From contig MDLA01000142.1 in NCBI GenBank assembly GCA_001730015.1, positions 1-64,000 on the forward strand: DNA of 64,000 nucleotides. Reading direction: 5' to 3'. Source of the stretch: Chromatiales bacterium (ex Bugula neritina AB1). GTDB lineage: Bacteria > Pseudomonadota > Gammaproteobacteria > Granulosicoccales > Granulosicoccaceae. Positions 9,145 to 18,372 of this stretch are shown here, one piece after another. Numbering within the stretch: position 1 is the stretch's first letter; the number at the start of each line of letters is the position of its first letter. The notes beneath the pieces were generated by a model. It saw nothing but the letters and a program-made list of their open reading frames with translations, made no database searches and was not told the DNA's origin. The translations under genes were made by a program, and so were the position numbers.

Positions 9145-11031
9145 ATGTGTGGCATAGCAGGCTTTACGCAGTACCGGAAAGACGTTGCCGATGTGCCTGG
9201 ATTGCTGAAGAAAATGGGTTCGGCTATTCGTCACCGGGGACCTGATGCAGCCGGTGTGTTTTTCGATGAGCAGGTGGCACTTTGTCATCAGCGTTTAAGT
9301 ATTATTGATCTCAGCGAGTCAGGTGCGCAGCCGATGCGATCACCTTCGGGTCGATACATAACGGTATACAATGGCGAAATATATAACTTTCAAGTCCTTA
9401 AAATGGCCTTGGTGGAGGAGGGTGTTAATTTCAAGGGAAGCTCCGATACCGAGGTATTGATTGCACTGTATGAAAAACACGGTGCAGACTGTCTGGGTTT
9501 GTTGAATGGTATGTTTTCCCTGGCTATCTGGGATACACAGGAGCAAGAGCTTTTTCTGGCAAGAGATCGCCTTGGGAAAAAGCCGTTGTATTTTTATCAG
9601 AAAGGAAAACGGTTTCTGTTTGCGTCGGAGATTAAGTCAATTTTATGCGCAGAAGATATTGACCGGTCAATTCGCAATGATGCAGTACAGGACTACTTTT
9701 TCTACCAGTATGTGCCTGATCCGAAAACTATATTCAAATGTATACATAAGCTGCCACCTGGTCACTGGATGCGTGTCGACCGTGACGGTTCCCGTCAGCA
9801 TCAATACTGGGATGTTTCTTTTTCTAAAAGCCATACCGGTACACGCAAGCAGGTTGAAAACGAATTATTTGAACTACTGGACGATAGTGTCCGATCACGG
9901 ATGATCAGTGATGTACCGCTAGGGGCATTTCTGAGTGGCGGGGTAGATTCCAGTGCGGTAGTGGGACTGATGGCTGCCAACAGTACAGCTCCGGTAACCA
10001 CATGTGCGATCGGATTCAACAGTAAAAAATTTGACGAGGTAGCTTATGCTGCGAAAGTCGCCGATCAGTTCAAGACACAGCATCATGAGCTTACGGTTCA
10101 GGAAAATGTTGAGGAGAACCTGGTATCAATAGCGTCTTTTTTTGATGAACCATTTGCCGATCCCTCTTTTGTACCTACCTATTATGTTTCTAAACTCGCC
10201 AGATCAATGGTGACCGTTGCATTGGCTGGAGACGGTGGCGATGAAAATTTTGCAGGATACAGTAAATACTTGAACGATCAGCGCGAGAACAGTCTCAGAC
10301 GCTGGGTGCCGCCAGGTGCGTTATCCAGCGGGGTGTTAAGCAGCCTATCGTGTTTGCTTGCTGATAACCCGGTTAGCGCGTTGCGACGAAGCAGTTCTCT
10401 CATGAACACTCTCTCGGGAGATCCTGCGAGAGGCTTTTTCCTTTCGAATTCGTTTTTTAGAGGGCATTTGTGGGAACGAATAGTCGATGGGAAATTTGCA
10501 GCGAGTGTGTCGGGATATGATTCCGCACAGTTGACCAGAGACTATTACGAATGCGCCGATACGGATGATCATCTATCCAGAATTCTCTATACCGATATTA
10601 AAAGCTACTTACCCGGTGGCATTCTGGTTAAAGTAGACAGAATGAGTATGGCAAACTCTCTGGAGACGCGAGCCCCGATTCTTGACTATCGGGTTGTTGA
10701 GTTTGCAGCTACTCTACCGTCATCGCTCAAGATACACCAGGGTGAAGGGAAGAGAATTTTAAAGACCTCGCTGGAAGGTTTTCTGACAAACGATACACTG
10801 TATAGAAAGAAGATGGGTTTTTCCGTACCGCTTGCCAGCTGGCTGAGGAAAGAAATTTCCGGGGTTGCCGAGCGCTACCTGTTTGCAGAAGGGAATGGAT
10901 TGTCAAACTTCTTCAGTGTTGCAGCAATTCGTGAGTTGTGGATGGAGCACAAGGCTGGCAGCAGGGACTACTCCCAGGAGCTCTGGAGCCTTTTAGTGTT
11001 CGAGATATGGTGGCAGCAATATATGCAATAG
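9145..11031 (+). CDS. Asparagine synthase-like glutamine amidotransferase of the EPS locus
   Basis: This 628-residue enzyme has the class II glutaminase domain with catalytic Cys2 (MCGIAGF) and RHRGPDAAG, then an asparagine-synthase ATP-pyrophosphatase domain with PP-loop SGGVDS (264-269). In exosortase-type EPS loci such proteins (TIGR03108-like, amidotransferase 1) are thought to amidate a sugar acid or other EPS component rather than make free asparagine; that is inference from context. It is divergent from the deacetylase gene, opening a plus-strand transcript. A short hairpin (TGGCC-GAAA-GGCCA, 11062-11075) follows the stop. Confidence 0.9.
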   Translation: MCGIAGFTQYRKDVADVPGLLKKMGSAIRHRGPDAAGVFFDEQVALCHQRLSIIDLSESGAQPMRSPSGRYITVYNGEIYNFQVLKMALVEEGVNFKGSSDTEVLIALYEKHGADCLGLLNGMFSLAIWDTQEQELFLARDRLGKKPLYFYQKGKRFLFASEIKSILCAEDIDRSIRNDAVQDYFFYQYVPDPKTIFKCIHKLPPGHWMRVDRDGSRQHQYWDVSFSKSHTGTRKQVENELFELLDDSVRSRMISDVPLGAFLSGGVDSSAVVGLMAANSTAPVTTCAIGFNSKKFDEVAYAAKVADQFKTQHHELTVQENVEENLVSIASFFDEPFADPSFVPTYYVSKLARSMVTVALAGDGGDENFAGYSKYLNDQRENSLRRWVPPGALSSGVLSSLSCLLADNPVSALRRSSSLMNTLSGDPARGFFLSNSFFRGHLWERIVDGKFAASVSGYDSAQLTRDYYECADTDDHLSRILYTDIKSYLPGGILVKVDRMSMANSLETRAPILDYRVVEFAATLPSSLKIHQGEGKRILKTSLEGFLTNDTLYRKKMGFSVPLASWLRKEISGVAERYLFAEGNGLSNFFSVAAIRELWMEHKAGSRDYSQELWSLLVFEIWWQQYMQ

Positions 11032-11092
11032 AATTTACGTTATCTTTCGGTGTTGTCTAACTGGCCGAAAGGCCACACTTGCTGTAGATCAT

Positions 11093-11767
11093 TTATTCTC
11101 GAACTGCCACCTGGACGGGGTGTACGGAATTGTATTGTTGTGTCAGACGCGAATTTACGAATGAGGTCAGGTCGAAGTCTGATTCCTGCATTTTTGACAA
11201 CATAGCTTGGAGTAGTACGGGAGTATGCCTGTTGTTATCATGCATTAGCAGAATATCGCATGGCTGGATTTCACCAGCTGCCTCCAGGCCTCTGTTGTGA
11301 GCTGAGTGATCATCTCTCATTCGCCAGTCATTGGTGTCGAGGGACCACTTGCACAATTCAAAGTTAAGTCTGCGAGCCGCAAGTATGGCGGCTACAGTAA
11401 TTGCGCCGAGAGGCGGCCGGTACAGAGTCGGGGTGTAGCCGCATACGTCATAAATACGACTTTGACACTGTTTCAGGTCGGCCAGATACTCAGTCAGCCC
11501 CGGGGGTTTATCAAGCCAGTGACAGTGCGAATGATTGCCGATAATGTGGCCCCTCTGGAGCACCTCCGTTAGCATGTATGGGGCTTTTCCGATCCGATCC
11601 CCTACGACAAAAAATACTGCTTTTGCGTTGTATTCATCCAGCAAATTCAGAACTTTACCCGTAACTATCGGATCCGGGCCGTCGTCAAATGTCAGGAGTA
11701 CCGGGTTACCTGCGACTGGTTCAAGTTGCTTGCGAATTCCAAGTGCTCTTTGCATCATGTTTATCAT
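11093..11767 (-). CDS. Second polysaccharide deacetylase (NodB/CE4 fold)
   Basis: A 224-residue single-domain CE4 deacetylase with VLLTFDDGPD (catalytic Asp28, metal Asp29), metal-binding HSHCH near 78-82, RPPLGAI and DILLMHD, so all five motifs are present. It resembles chitin-oligosaccharide or peptidoglycan-type deacetylases more than the EPS-specific one at 8068-8937, and carries no signal peptide. It is convergent with the amidotransferase gene and divergent from the glycosyltransferase at 11977. A role in trimming the EPS is inferred from location. Confidence 0.85.
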   Translation of the reverse strand: MINMMQRALGIRKQLEPVAGNPVLLTFDDGPDPIVTGKVLNLLDEYNAKAVFFVVGDRIGKAPYMLTEVLQRGHIIGNHSHCHWLDKPPGLTEYLADLKQCQSRIYDVCGYTPTLYRPPLGAITVAAILAARRLNFELCKWSLDTNDWRMRDDHSAHNRGLEAAGEIQPCDILLMHDNNRHTPVLLQAMLSKMQESDFDLTSFVNSRLTQQYNSVHPVQVAVRE

Positions 11768-11976
11768 ATATATAGCTCATTATAGAAGGAAAAATCGGGA
11801 TTGATATGAAAATCCATAGATTTACTTCCGGGTGTATATGGTAGCGTGGATGCTGTAAATCTCTGATTGAGGCACTGTAAAAACTCCAACATTGTTATCG
11901 GGCGCCGATAACTGAGACTTGATGTTCGATTTTTAAATCTTTCAACCAGTGTGTATATCGTAGCGGGAATAAGCGG

Positions 11977-13107
11977 TTGGCAATTGTGTCGCAGAAACCA
12001 CGTATCCTACACCTTACCCATGATATGGGTGTGGGTGGAACTGAACAGGTCATCAGCCAGTTGCTGAGTAATCTTGATCAGGATAAATTTACATGTGAAG
12101 TCGGTTGCATTGACGGTTTCGTCGGTTTGCTGGGTGAAAAGTTGAAGTCAGCCGGTACAGAGTTTCACGTTTTCAATCGTCGCCCCGGTTTTGATCTGGC
12201 GTTGGTGAAGGCAATTAGAAAAACGCTGCAGGAAGGTCACTTTGACGCGGTGCACTGTCACCAATATACGCCGTGGGTTTACGGCAATCTAGCCGCATTG
12301 TTCACAGGGGTAAAAGTGGTGTTCACCGAGCATGGTCGGTTCCACCCTGATACCTGGTCGTGGAAACGCCGAATGGTAAACCCGGTATTGGGTTGGTTTA
12401 CCCATTCTATTGTTGCAATCTCGGCGGCAACGGCTCGAGCACTGGCTCAATACGAGTGGTTTTCTAAAAAGCAGATTGAAGTTATCTACAACGGCCTGGA
12501 GCCATCCGGAATTGCGGGTAGTCAACGGGAGACCCGTCACCGCTTAGGGATTCCGGAGGGGGCCAGGGTGTTTGGCACCATCGCCCGTTTCGATCCGATT
12601 AAAAATATACCGATGATGATAAATGCGTTTCGCAAGGTCAATGAAATAAATCCGGAGACGCGGCTGTTACTGGTAGGAGACGGCTCTGAGAGAAATATGC
12701 TTGAAACGATGGTGAGCGATGCCGGCTTGCAGGAAAAAGTGATTTTTACAGGGTATCAGCGTGATACTGCGCAGTTTATGTCTCTGATAGATATTTATCT
12801 TTTAACATCCTACAGTGAGGGCACATCAATGACCTTACTTGAAGCGATGTCCAGTGGTACAAGTTGTATTGTTACGCGAGTGGGTGGTAATGTTGAGATT
12901 ATCGAACATAACTTCAATGGACTGGTTGTAGATTCAGATGACACAGAAAATCTGACGCATTGGATGTTGGAACTGATTAGTAACCCGCATCTTGGGAGCA
13001 AGCTGGGAAAAGAAGCAGTTAACGTATTTAACCAGCGCTTCTCGGTTGATACGATGGCCGAAAATTATTCAAATACCTACAACCGAGTGTTGGGAATTAC
13101 CTCCTGA
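11977..13107 (+). CDS. Family 4 glycosyltransferase
   Basis: A 376-residue GT-B fold enzyme. It begins with PRILHLTHDMGVGGTEQVI, the N-terminal acceptor-domain glycine loop, followed by a Glyco_transf_4 domain and a GT4 C-domain with GTIARFDPIKN, LLLVGDGSE, VIFTGYQRD and the EX7E nucleotide-sugar motif YSEGTSMTLLEAMSSG. It probably adds one residue of the EPS repeat unit; sugar specificity cannot be read. The start is either TTG 11977 or GTG 11986 (VSQKPRILH); neither has a strong ribosome binding site. Its 3' end overlaps the convergent ligase gene by 11 bp. Confidence 0.9.
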   Translation: MAIVSQKPRILHLTHDMGVGGTEQVISQLLSNLDQDKFTCEVGCIDGFVGLLGEKLKSAGTEFHVFNRRPGFDLALVKAIRKTLQEGHFDAVHCHQYTPWVYGNLAALFTGVKVVFTEHGRFHPDTWSWKRRMVNPVLGWFTHSIVAISAATARALAQYEWFSKKQIEVIYNGLEPSGIAGSQRETRHRLGIPEGARVFGTIARFDPIKNIPMMINAFRKVNEINPETRLLLVGDGSERNMLETMVSDAGLQEKVIFTGYQRDTAQFMSLIDIYLLTSYSEGTSMTLLEAMSSGTSCIVTRVGGNVEIIEHNFNGLVVDSDDTENLTHWMLELISNPHLGSKLGKEAVNVFNQRFSVDTMAENYSNTYNRVLGITS

Positions 13108-14512
13108 GATTGTCATTGGTTGTGGCTTTCCGAGAGAACCGGTAAATAGAATTGACGGGGCCGTTAATTTCCGGGATTTCCTTAGTTGAAGATGTGCCGT
13201 TAACCCGAGCCTCAGTACGATCAAGGGTATACTTGCAGAATCCCAGCAGTATCAGAAAGTACAGTAGTTCGTAAATCATTAGATCCAGAAATACAGCTAC
13301 CACAAAAAACCCAAGAAACATGCTGTTGAGCAGATCGTCGAGGTAGTCTCGCTTAAAGCCGCTTGGAAATTCAGTCGATCCTTCAATGGCTGCTGACTTT
13401 CGAAATGTTGGTATACGAATAGCAAAAAACCACAGGTAGATTAATCCGGCAATAATCCCGCAGTTGGCAGAAAACTGGAAGTAGGTGTTGTGAGCAACAT
13501 GCAGTTCCGTATTGCTGAATTTTGGGAATGCGTTTATAAAGTTCCCTACACCAACTCCAAACAGTGGGTACTCGGCCATAATCTCGGTGGCAACACCCCA
13601 GGAAATGAGGCGAGGGTCTAGTTTCTCCTCGGCGTGTATCTCGCTGGAAGATTCTATTGTATCGTCAATTCTCGTCAGTAGGTTGCCGCTCTGGAATATA
13701 ATCGCGAGTACCAGCGTTACTGTTATTCCGATAGAGGCAGTACGATTGAAGCTTCGAAAGAACAGGTAGATACAAGTGACCGCGAGAGCCAGGATACCGC
13801 CTCGGGATCCAGTCAGAAACAACGCATGCCAGGAAAGCGGAATAGTTAGCCAGATGGCGTATTTGACTATCGGGTTGGAACGCACCACGCCAATGTAGTA
13901 AAGCAGGGGGGTCGCAACTACAAACAGCATACCAAGGTAGTTTTCGTCGAAATACACACTATTGATTGGTCCGTTTAGTCTTCCGTTATCACCGAAGCGC
14001 CAGAATTCTCCGGTCAGGTAAATTTTATTCGCCCAGAAAGTATAATAAAGAACAACTACTGCCAGCGCATAGAGACAGTATTCAAGTTTTACTCTGTTAT
14101 CGATGAGCAAGCTGGCTATAATGTAGAACACCATTATTTTGTTGAATGTCTCGATAACCTGTGCCTGAGTAAGTATGCCCGCAATGTCTTTTGCGCTCGC
14201 TGCATCAGCGTAGAAAACGAAACCGCTAAAGTGCACAGAGAGGTTGACCATCACAATCAGTAGCATCACTAACAGGCTGTAAGGAGTGAATAGAATACGC
14301 CAGTTGACCTGCTTCATCACTGTAGCAAGACAAAGCCCTAACAGAGTTGATGCTGTAATTATCAGTGAAACCCGGCCATCACCGAAATGCTCTGGCCACA
14401 GGTGGTGTGCCTGCATAATTGCAAACGTGTAGTACGCCAGTACGCCAACCCATGGAAGTATTATTGCCAGGACACCGGCAGAGGCAACAAGTATTAATGC
14501 TAGAATGGACAT
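13097..14512 (-). CDS. O-antigen ligase/Wzy-like polymerase, exosortase-locus type
   Basis: This 471-residue protein is a polytopic membrane protein with roughly 12 hydrophobic segments. The large periplasmic loop carries LTGSRGGILAL and FGVGVGNFINAFP with HNTYFQFSANCGI, the Wzy_C/O-ligase signature. It opens with MSILALILVASAGVLAIILP as in the exosortase A-associated ligase family (TIGR03097-like). It probably polymerises the EPS repeat unit or ligates glycan to an acceptor. The hydrophilic C-terminal tail of about 50 residues is probably cytoplasmic. Confidence 0.85.
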   Translation of the reverse strand: MSILALILVASAGVLAIILPWVGVLAYYTFAIMQAHHLWPEHFGDGRVSLIITASTLLGLCLATVMKQVNWRILFTPYSLLVMLLIVMVNLSVHFSGFVFYADAASAKDIAGILTQAQVIETFNKIMVFYIIASLLIDNRVKLEYCLYALAVVVLYYTFWANKIYLTGEFWRFGDNGRLNGPINSVYFDENYLGMLFVVATPLLYYIGVVRSNPIVKYAIWLTIPLSWHALFLTGSRGGILALAVTCIYLFFRSFNRTASIGITVTLVLAIIFQSGNLLTRIDDTIESSSEIHAEEKLDPRLISWGVATEIMAEYPLFGVGVGNFINAFPKFSNTELHVAHNTYFQFSANCGIIAGLIYLWFFAIRIPTFRKSAAIEGSTEFPSGFKRDYLDDLLNSMFLGFFVVAVFLDLMIYELLYFLILLGFCKYTLDRTEARVNGTSSTKEIPEINGPVNSIYRFSRKATTNDNLRR

Positions 14513-14583
14513 TTAGGCCATTACCCGGTTCGTCTGTGCCAGTGTTTGATATCTGTAACAGTGTGCAGAGTGGTAAGTGCCCA

Positions 14584-15531
14584 TCAGGGCCGCAGGAACA
14601 GGCCGGAAAGGTAAAGGGAGAACGGATTTTTATCAGAGGAAAAAAACTGAATTTCAGTTATATTATTCATATCTAGGTGGCCTCTAGCCGTGTCTCCGGA
14701 TCGTGAGTACTTTATTTGTTCTAGTGGGATTGAGAATTCATTAATTCCCGGCTCGACGACCAGAGTACGGTCAAATCTGTCGTTGTATTTGTTGTTGTGA
14801 TACTTATCGTGAATTCTTAGCTCGACTACTCTACGCAATCCACCCCGGTTGAATAGTTGAATTCCAAGTGTTCCTTCGTCATTCCACGCAGCAGAAGTAT
14901 CGTGTAAAACCACGCCGCTGTAGATTTGATTTGCAAAGTCCATGCGCAACATCCGGATTGACCTCTCATGGTTATCCGGTTTAATGTTGACTACAGTAGC
15001 AGATGCATTCCCGATACCCTTGATGGTCGATAGAACAAATGGATCGGCAAACGACACAATGGATGGGGGCCCGGATTTCAGGATATGGTAAGCGCTAATT
15101 GCTAAAACAGGCTGAAGTGTTTTGATTCCGATAGCGAGACAGGTGACGGCCAGGGCGGCTCTGGTGCTATTGGATATCTGATTAAAACGATGGAAAAAAG
15201 TAAAAATCAAATAGCCTGTTGCTATGCCCATGGTATCAAGGAGCATATCGTCCCAGGATGCATCGCGCCCGGGTATAACACCCTGAATTAGCTCGATTAA
15301 ACTGGCTAAAGCCAGCAGGGCTGCACATATCAGCAACTGATGTAACGGTGCGGTATGGAAACGTGTGGGTCGAAGAATACGGAAGGTAAAGCAGGATAAA
15401 AGAGTGAAAATAACGAAGTGTCCGCTATTTTGCACAGCTGACCAGAGCAGGGAGTTGTCTGGCAGATTTACCGCAAGCATTAATGACATGCTTAAGATTG
15501 ATGCAATTGTGGCTGTTAGCAGTGGTTGCAT
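14584..15531 (-). CDS. VanZ-family membrane protein with a C-terminal beta-sandwich-like extension
   Basis: About 315 residues from the first ATG (15531); a TTG at 15606 would add 25 residues but has no ribosome binding site. The N-terminal half is VanZ-like with four or five membrane helices and the conserved SLIELIQGVIPGRDASWDDM, plus DTMGIATG. The C-terminal half (about 185-315) is soluble, strand-rich and resembles a carbohydrate-binding sandwich (ELRIHDKYHNNKYNDRFDRT). VanZ genes often sit in EPS loci, function unknown. It lies 72 bp downstream of the ligase start on the same strand. Confidence 0.75.
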   Translation of the reverse strand: MQPLLTATIASILSMSLMLAVNLPDNSLLWSAVQNSGHFVIFTLLSCFTFRILRPTRFHTAPLHQLLICAALLALASLIELIQGVIPGRDASWDDMLLDTMGIATGYLIFTFFHRFNQISNSTRAALAVTCLAIGIKTLQPVLAISAYHILKSGPPSIVSFADPFVLSTIKGIGNASATVVNIKPDNHERSIRMLRMDFANQIYSGVVLHDTSAAWNDEGTLGIQLFNRGGLRRVVELRIHDKYHNNKYNDRFDRTLVVEPGINEFSIPLEQIKYSRSGDTARGHLDMNNITEIQFFSSDKNPFSLYLSGLFLRP

Positions 15532-15759
15532 CGAGCTGTTCGGCGGGTGTTGAGGTACAAAAATCGTCGATCGGTTGGCTCTGGTTAAAAGAAACCAGCG
15601 CCACAATACAGGGAGCAGAGCTTGGAAGTTATCGCAAGTGTCATGCCGCTGTCGCCTGGGTGTCAGTTAATAATATCGCTTGCTTGCCGACATATAGGCA
15701 GCCCTGTGGATTAGATATCAATCCCTGATCAATTCTCTGTATACGGTTCGCATTCCAGG

Positions 15760-18372
15760 ATGTTGAATAATAAAAAAATAATATCAATACCGCTGCAGTT
15801 TTCAACTCCCGCTGGCGTGCCGGTTTGCCGACAGCCGTTTAGTCTTGCGGTGCCATTTCCCGTCGGTGCTGTTGAAAAGAGTGAGCAGTTTTCGGTGACG
15901 GCTTTAACGGGCAAAGCATCGAACAGTTCATTTCAGCCGATCAGCCTTTGGTCAGATGGAAGTGTAAAATGGGGGCTTGTAAAAAGCCGTGTCGAGGTGT
16001 CGGATGGCTGTTATGCGAAATTACAGCTGGAAAATACTTCGAGTGTGGAATCACCTGAGGCTGCGCTATTGCGGATGTCTGAATCGTCGGAGGTGATTGA
16101 GGTTCACGATGGCGGCACACGATATGAGTTTCAGAAAGCAGGGCAACAGATATTCCCGGATGTGTTCACTGATGGTAACCGGATCTGGCACGGCAGTGAA
16201 ATATTTCTTGAAGTTAGCGATAAAAATCGAAATCTGGAGTTTGCGAAAAACACTTGCACCATAGAGTCGAGCAACACAGCTTCGGTAAAGATAAACGTGT
16301 GTGGCAGCATCGGTGTGCTGCCGGACAAACGCATAGACGTAACGTTTCTTTTTGAAATCATTGGAGGTAGCTGGCTTTCGGTTTCCGTTGCAGTACACAA
16401 CCCTCATCGTGCCCGGCATCCGGATGGAATATGGGATCTCGGCGATTCCGGATCGATTAAATTTAACGAGTTTACTTTACGATTTAAAAAGAACGATTCC
16501 GATCAGATCAGCTTACGCCGGGAGCCGGATAGCGACTGGATTGAGCTTGATGGGAATAGTGAAACAACGTTGTTTCAGGCGTCGAGCGGTGGCGCTAATT
16601 GGGATAGTCCGAACCACATTGATGCAAACGGAAATAACACCAATCAGTTTTGCGGCTATCGAGTAACTGTCGATGAGGTCCAGTTGCATCGAGGGGAACG
16701 TGCAAGCCCTGCCGTGCGGGTGCATCAGCAAAGTGGTGCGAGCTATAGTTTCAGTATCAGACAATACTGGCAGAATTTCCCAAAGAGCCTGGGATTCAAA
16801 AACTCTGCGATCACACTGGGCCTATTCCCAATAGAACATGGTAGCGACTATGAACTGCAAGGTGGCGAGCGTAAGAAGCATACTGTTGTATTCTCTTTCT
16901 CAGACGAAAACACTGCTCTCGATTGGGTAGATCAACCCGCTGTTGTCACCGTATCGCCCGATACCGTCGTGGAATCCGGTGTATTACGTTATACGAATGG
17001 TTCAGTGTCCGATGAATACGATCGATTGTTTGGCGAGTCACTCAGCTCTGTGAACGGTTTTTTTGCGAAGCGCGAGATCATTGATGAATATGGCTGGCGT
17101 AACTTTGGTGATATCTTCGCAGATCATGAGACACTGTATCATGAGTCAGATGAACTATTTATCTCTCACTATAATAATCAGTATGATCCCATCTACGGAT
17201 TTGCCCGCCAGTTCCTGCTAACCGCAGATGGGCGCTGGTATCAGTTAATGGTGGATCTCGCGCGGCATGTACTGGATATCGATATCTATCGGACTAACGA
17301 GGACAGAGCCGAGTACAATCACGGACTATTATGGCATACAGACCACTATAAAAAAGCGCATACTTGCACACACCGCACTTACTCTCGTGAACATTATGCT
17401 GCTGACTGTACAGGCCCTAAGGGTGGCGGTCCGGGATCAGAGCACTGCTACACCAGTGGCCTTTTACTCTATTACCAGCTAACCGGAGATCCCGATGCGC
17501 GTGAAGCGGTACTCAGGTTAACTTCGTGGATACGTCATTTCTATGAGGGCACCGGTTCACTGATAGAGGCTGCCAAAAGATTTCTCTCGGAAGATCTTAG
17601 TGATTTCTCTGATGTATGCAAAGGAAATAGCGTATTTCGGTACCGATATGGAATTGACCGAGGAGTTGGAAACTACATACGCGCACTCCTCGACAGCCAT
17701 GAGCTGACTGCTGATCCTCAGTATGTGAAAGAGGCGGAGAACATTATTCAATCAACGTTCGCTGCGAACGACGAATTGCGTCAGAGAAATTTCGATGATA
17801 TAGAAGGAACCTGGTTTTACACAATATTTCTACAGGAAGTCATTCGCTATCTTGATCTAAAACGAAGTCAGGGAATGCTTGACCCGGCCTTTAATCTTGC
17901 CAGAAACGGGCTACTACACTATGCACGCTGGATGGCCGCGGAAGAGTCTCCGTACCTGAATCACCCCGATCGCCTGGAGTATCCGAACGATACATGGATT
18001 GCTCAGGATATAAGAAAGGCTAATGTACTGTATGCAGCCTATCGCTACGCCACCACTGACCGCGAAGAATTACTTGAACGTGCCCGTTATTTCAGAGACT
18101 ACGTTTTGAAGGGCTTGTCTGAGTCACAGACATTGCATTATTCAAGAATTCAGATCGTAATGCTGCAAAATCACGGGCCTTCAGGCCTGATGGATAAAAA
18201 AGCTGAACCATACGAAGGACTGGCCGGGCTACCCGTTCGGGAGCCAATAAAGCTATCGTGTTTTTACTCGGTACCCGGTTTTCTGAAAAGCCAGCTGGGC
18301 GAGCTCTGTCGTTGTCTGGCAAGGTTTAGTATCCGTCGCGAAGTCAGTTGGGTAAGGGCACGAATTGGCTAA
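15760..18372 (+). CDS. PcRGLX/YetA-like (exo-rhamnogalacturonan lyase family) protein
   Basis: An 870-residue protein beginning IISIPLQFSTPAGVPVCRQP and ISLWSDGSVKWGLV, the N-terminal RIFT-barrel pattern of the PcRGLX/YetA family (polysaccharide lyase family 26 relatives). A beta-rich middle is followed by an alpha/alpha-toroid-like C-terminal part with HGLLWHTDHYKKAHTCTHRT, PGSEHCYTSGLLLYYQLTGD and YNDTWIAQDIRKANVLY-like helices. No signal peptide is evident, so it may be cytoplasmic or exported by another route. In this locus it could cleave or edit the EPS; that is inference. It overlaps the next gene by 8 bp, implying coupling. Confidence 0.7.
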   Translation: MLNNKKIISIPLQFSTPAGVPVCRQPFSLAVPFPVGAVEKSEQFSVTALTGKASNSSFQPISLWSDGSVKWGLVKSRVEVSDGCYAKLQLENTSSVESPEAALLRMSESSEVIEVHDGGTRYEFQKAGQQIFPDVFTDGNRIWHGSEIFLEVSDKNRNLEFAKNTCTIESSNTASVKINVCGSIGVLPDKRIDVTFLFEIIGGSWLSVSVAVHNPHRARHPDGIWDLGDSGSIKFNEFTLRFKKNDSDQISLRREPDSDWIELDGNSETTLFQASSGGANWDSPNHIDANGNNTNQFCGYRVTVDEVQLHRGERASPAVRVHQQSGASYSFSIRQYWQNFPKSLGFKNSAITLGLFPIEHGSDYELQGGERKKHTVVFSFSDENTALDWVDQPAVVTVSPDTVVESGVLRYTNGSVSDEYDRLFGESLSSVNGFFAKREIIDEYGWRNFGDIFADHETLYHESDELFISHYNNQYDPIYGFARQFLLTADGRWYQLMVDLARHVLDIDIYRTNEDRAEYNHGLLWHTDHYKKAHTCTHRTYSREHYAADCTGPKGGGPGSEHCYTSGLLLYYQLTGDPDAREAVLRLTSWIRHFYEGTGSLIEAAKRFLSEDLSDFSDVCKGNSVFRYRYGIDRGVGNYIRALLDSHELTADPQYVKEAENIIQSTFAANDELRQRNFDDIEGTWFYTIFLQEVIRYLDLKRSQGMLDPAFNLARNGLLHYARWMAAEESPYLNHPDRLEYPNDTWIAQDIRKANVLYAAYRYATTDREELLERARYFRDYVLKGLSESQTLHYSRIQIVMLQNHGPSGLMDKKAEPYEGLAGLPVREPIKLSCFYSVPGFLKSQLGELCRCLARFSIRREVSWVRARIG

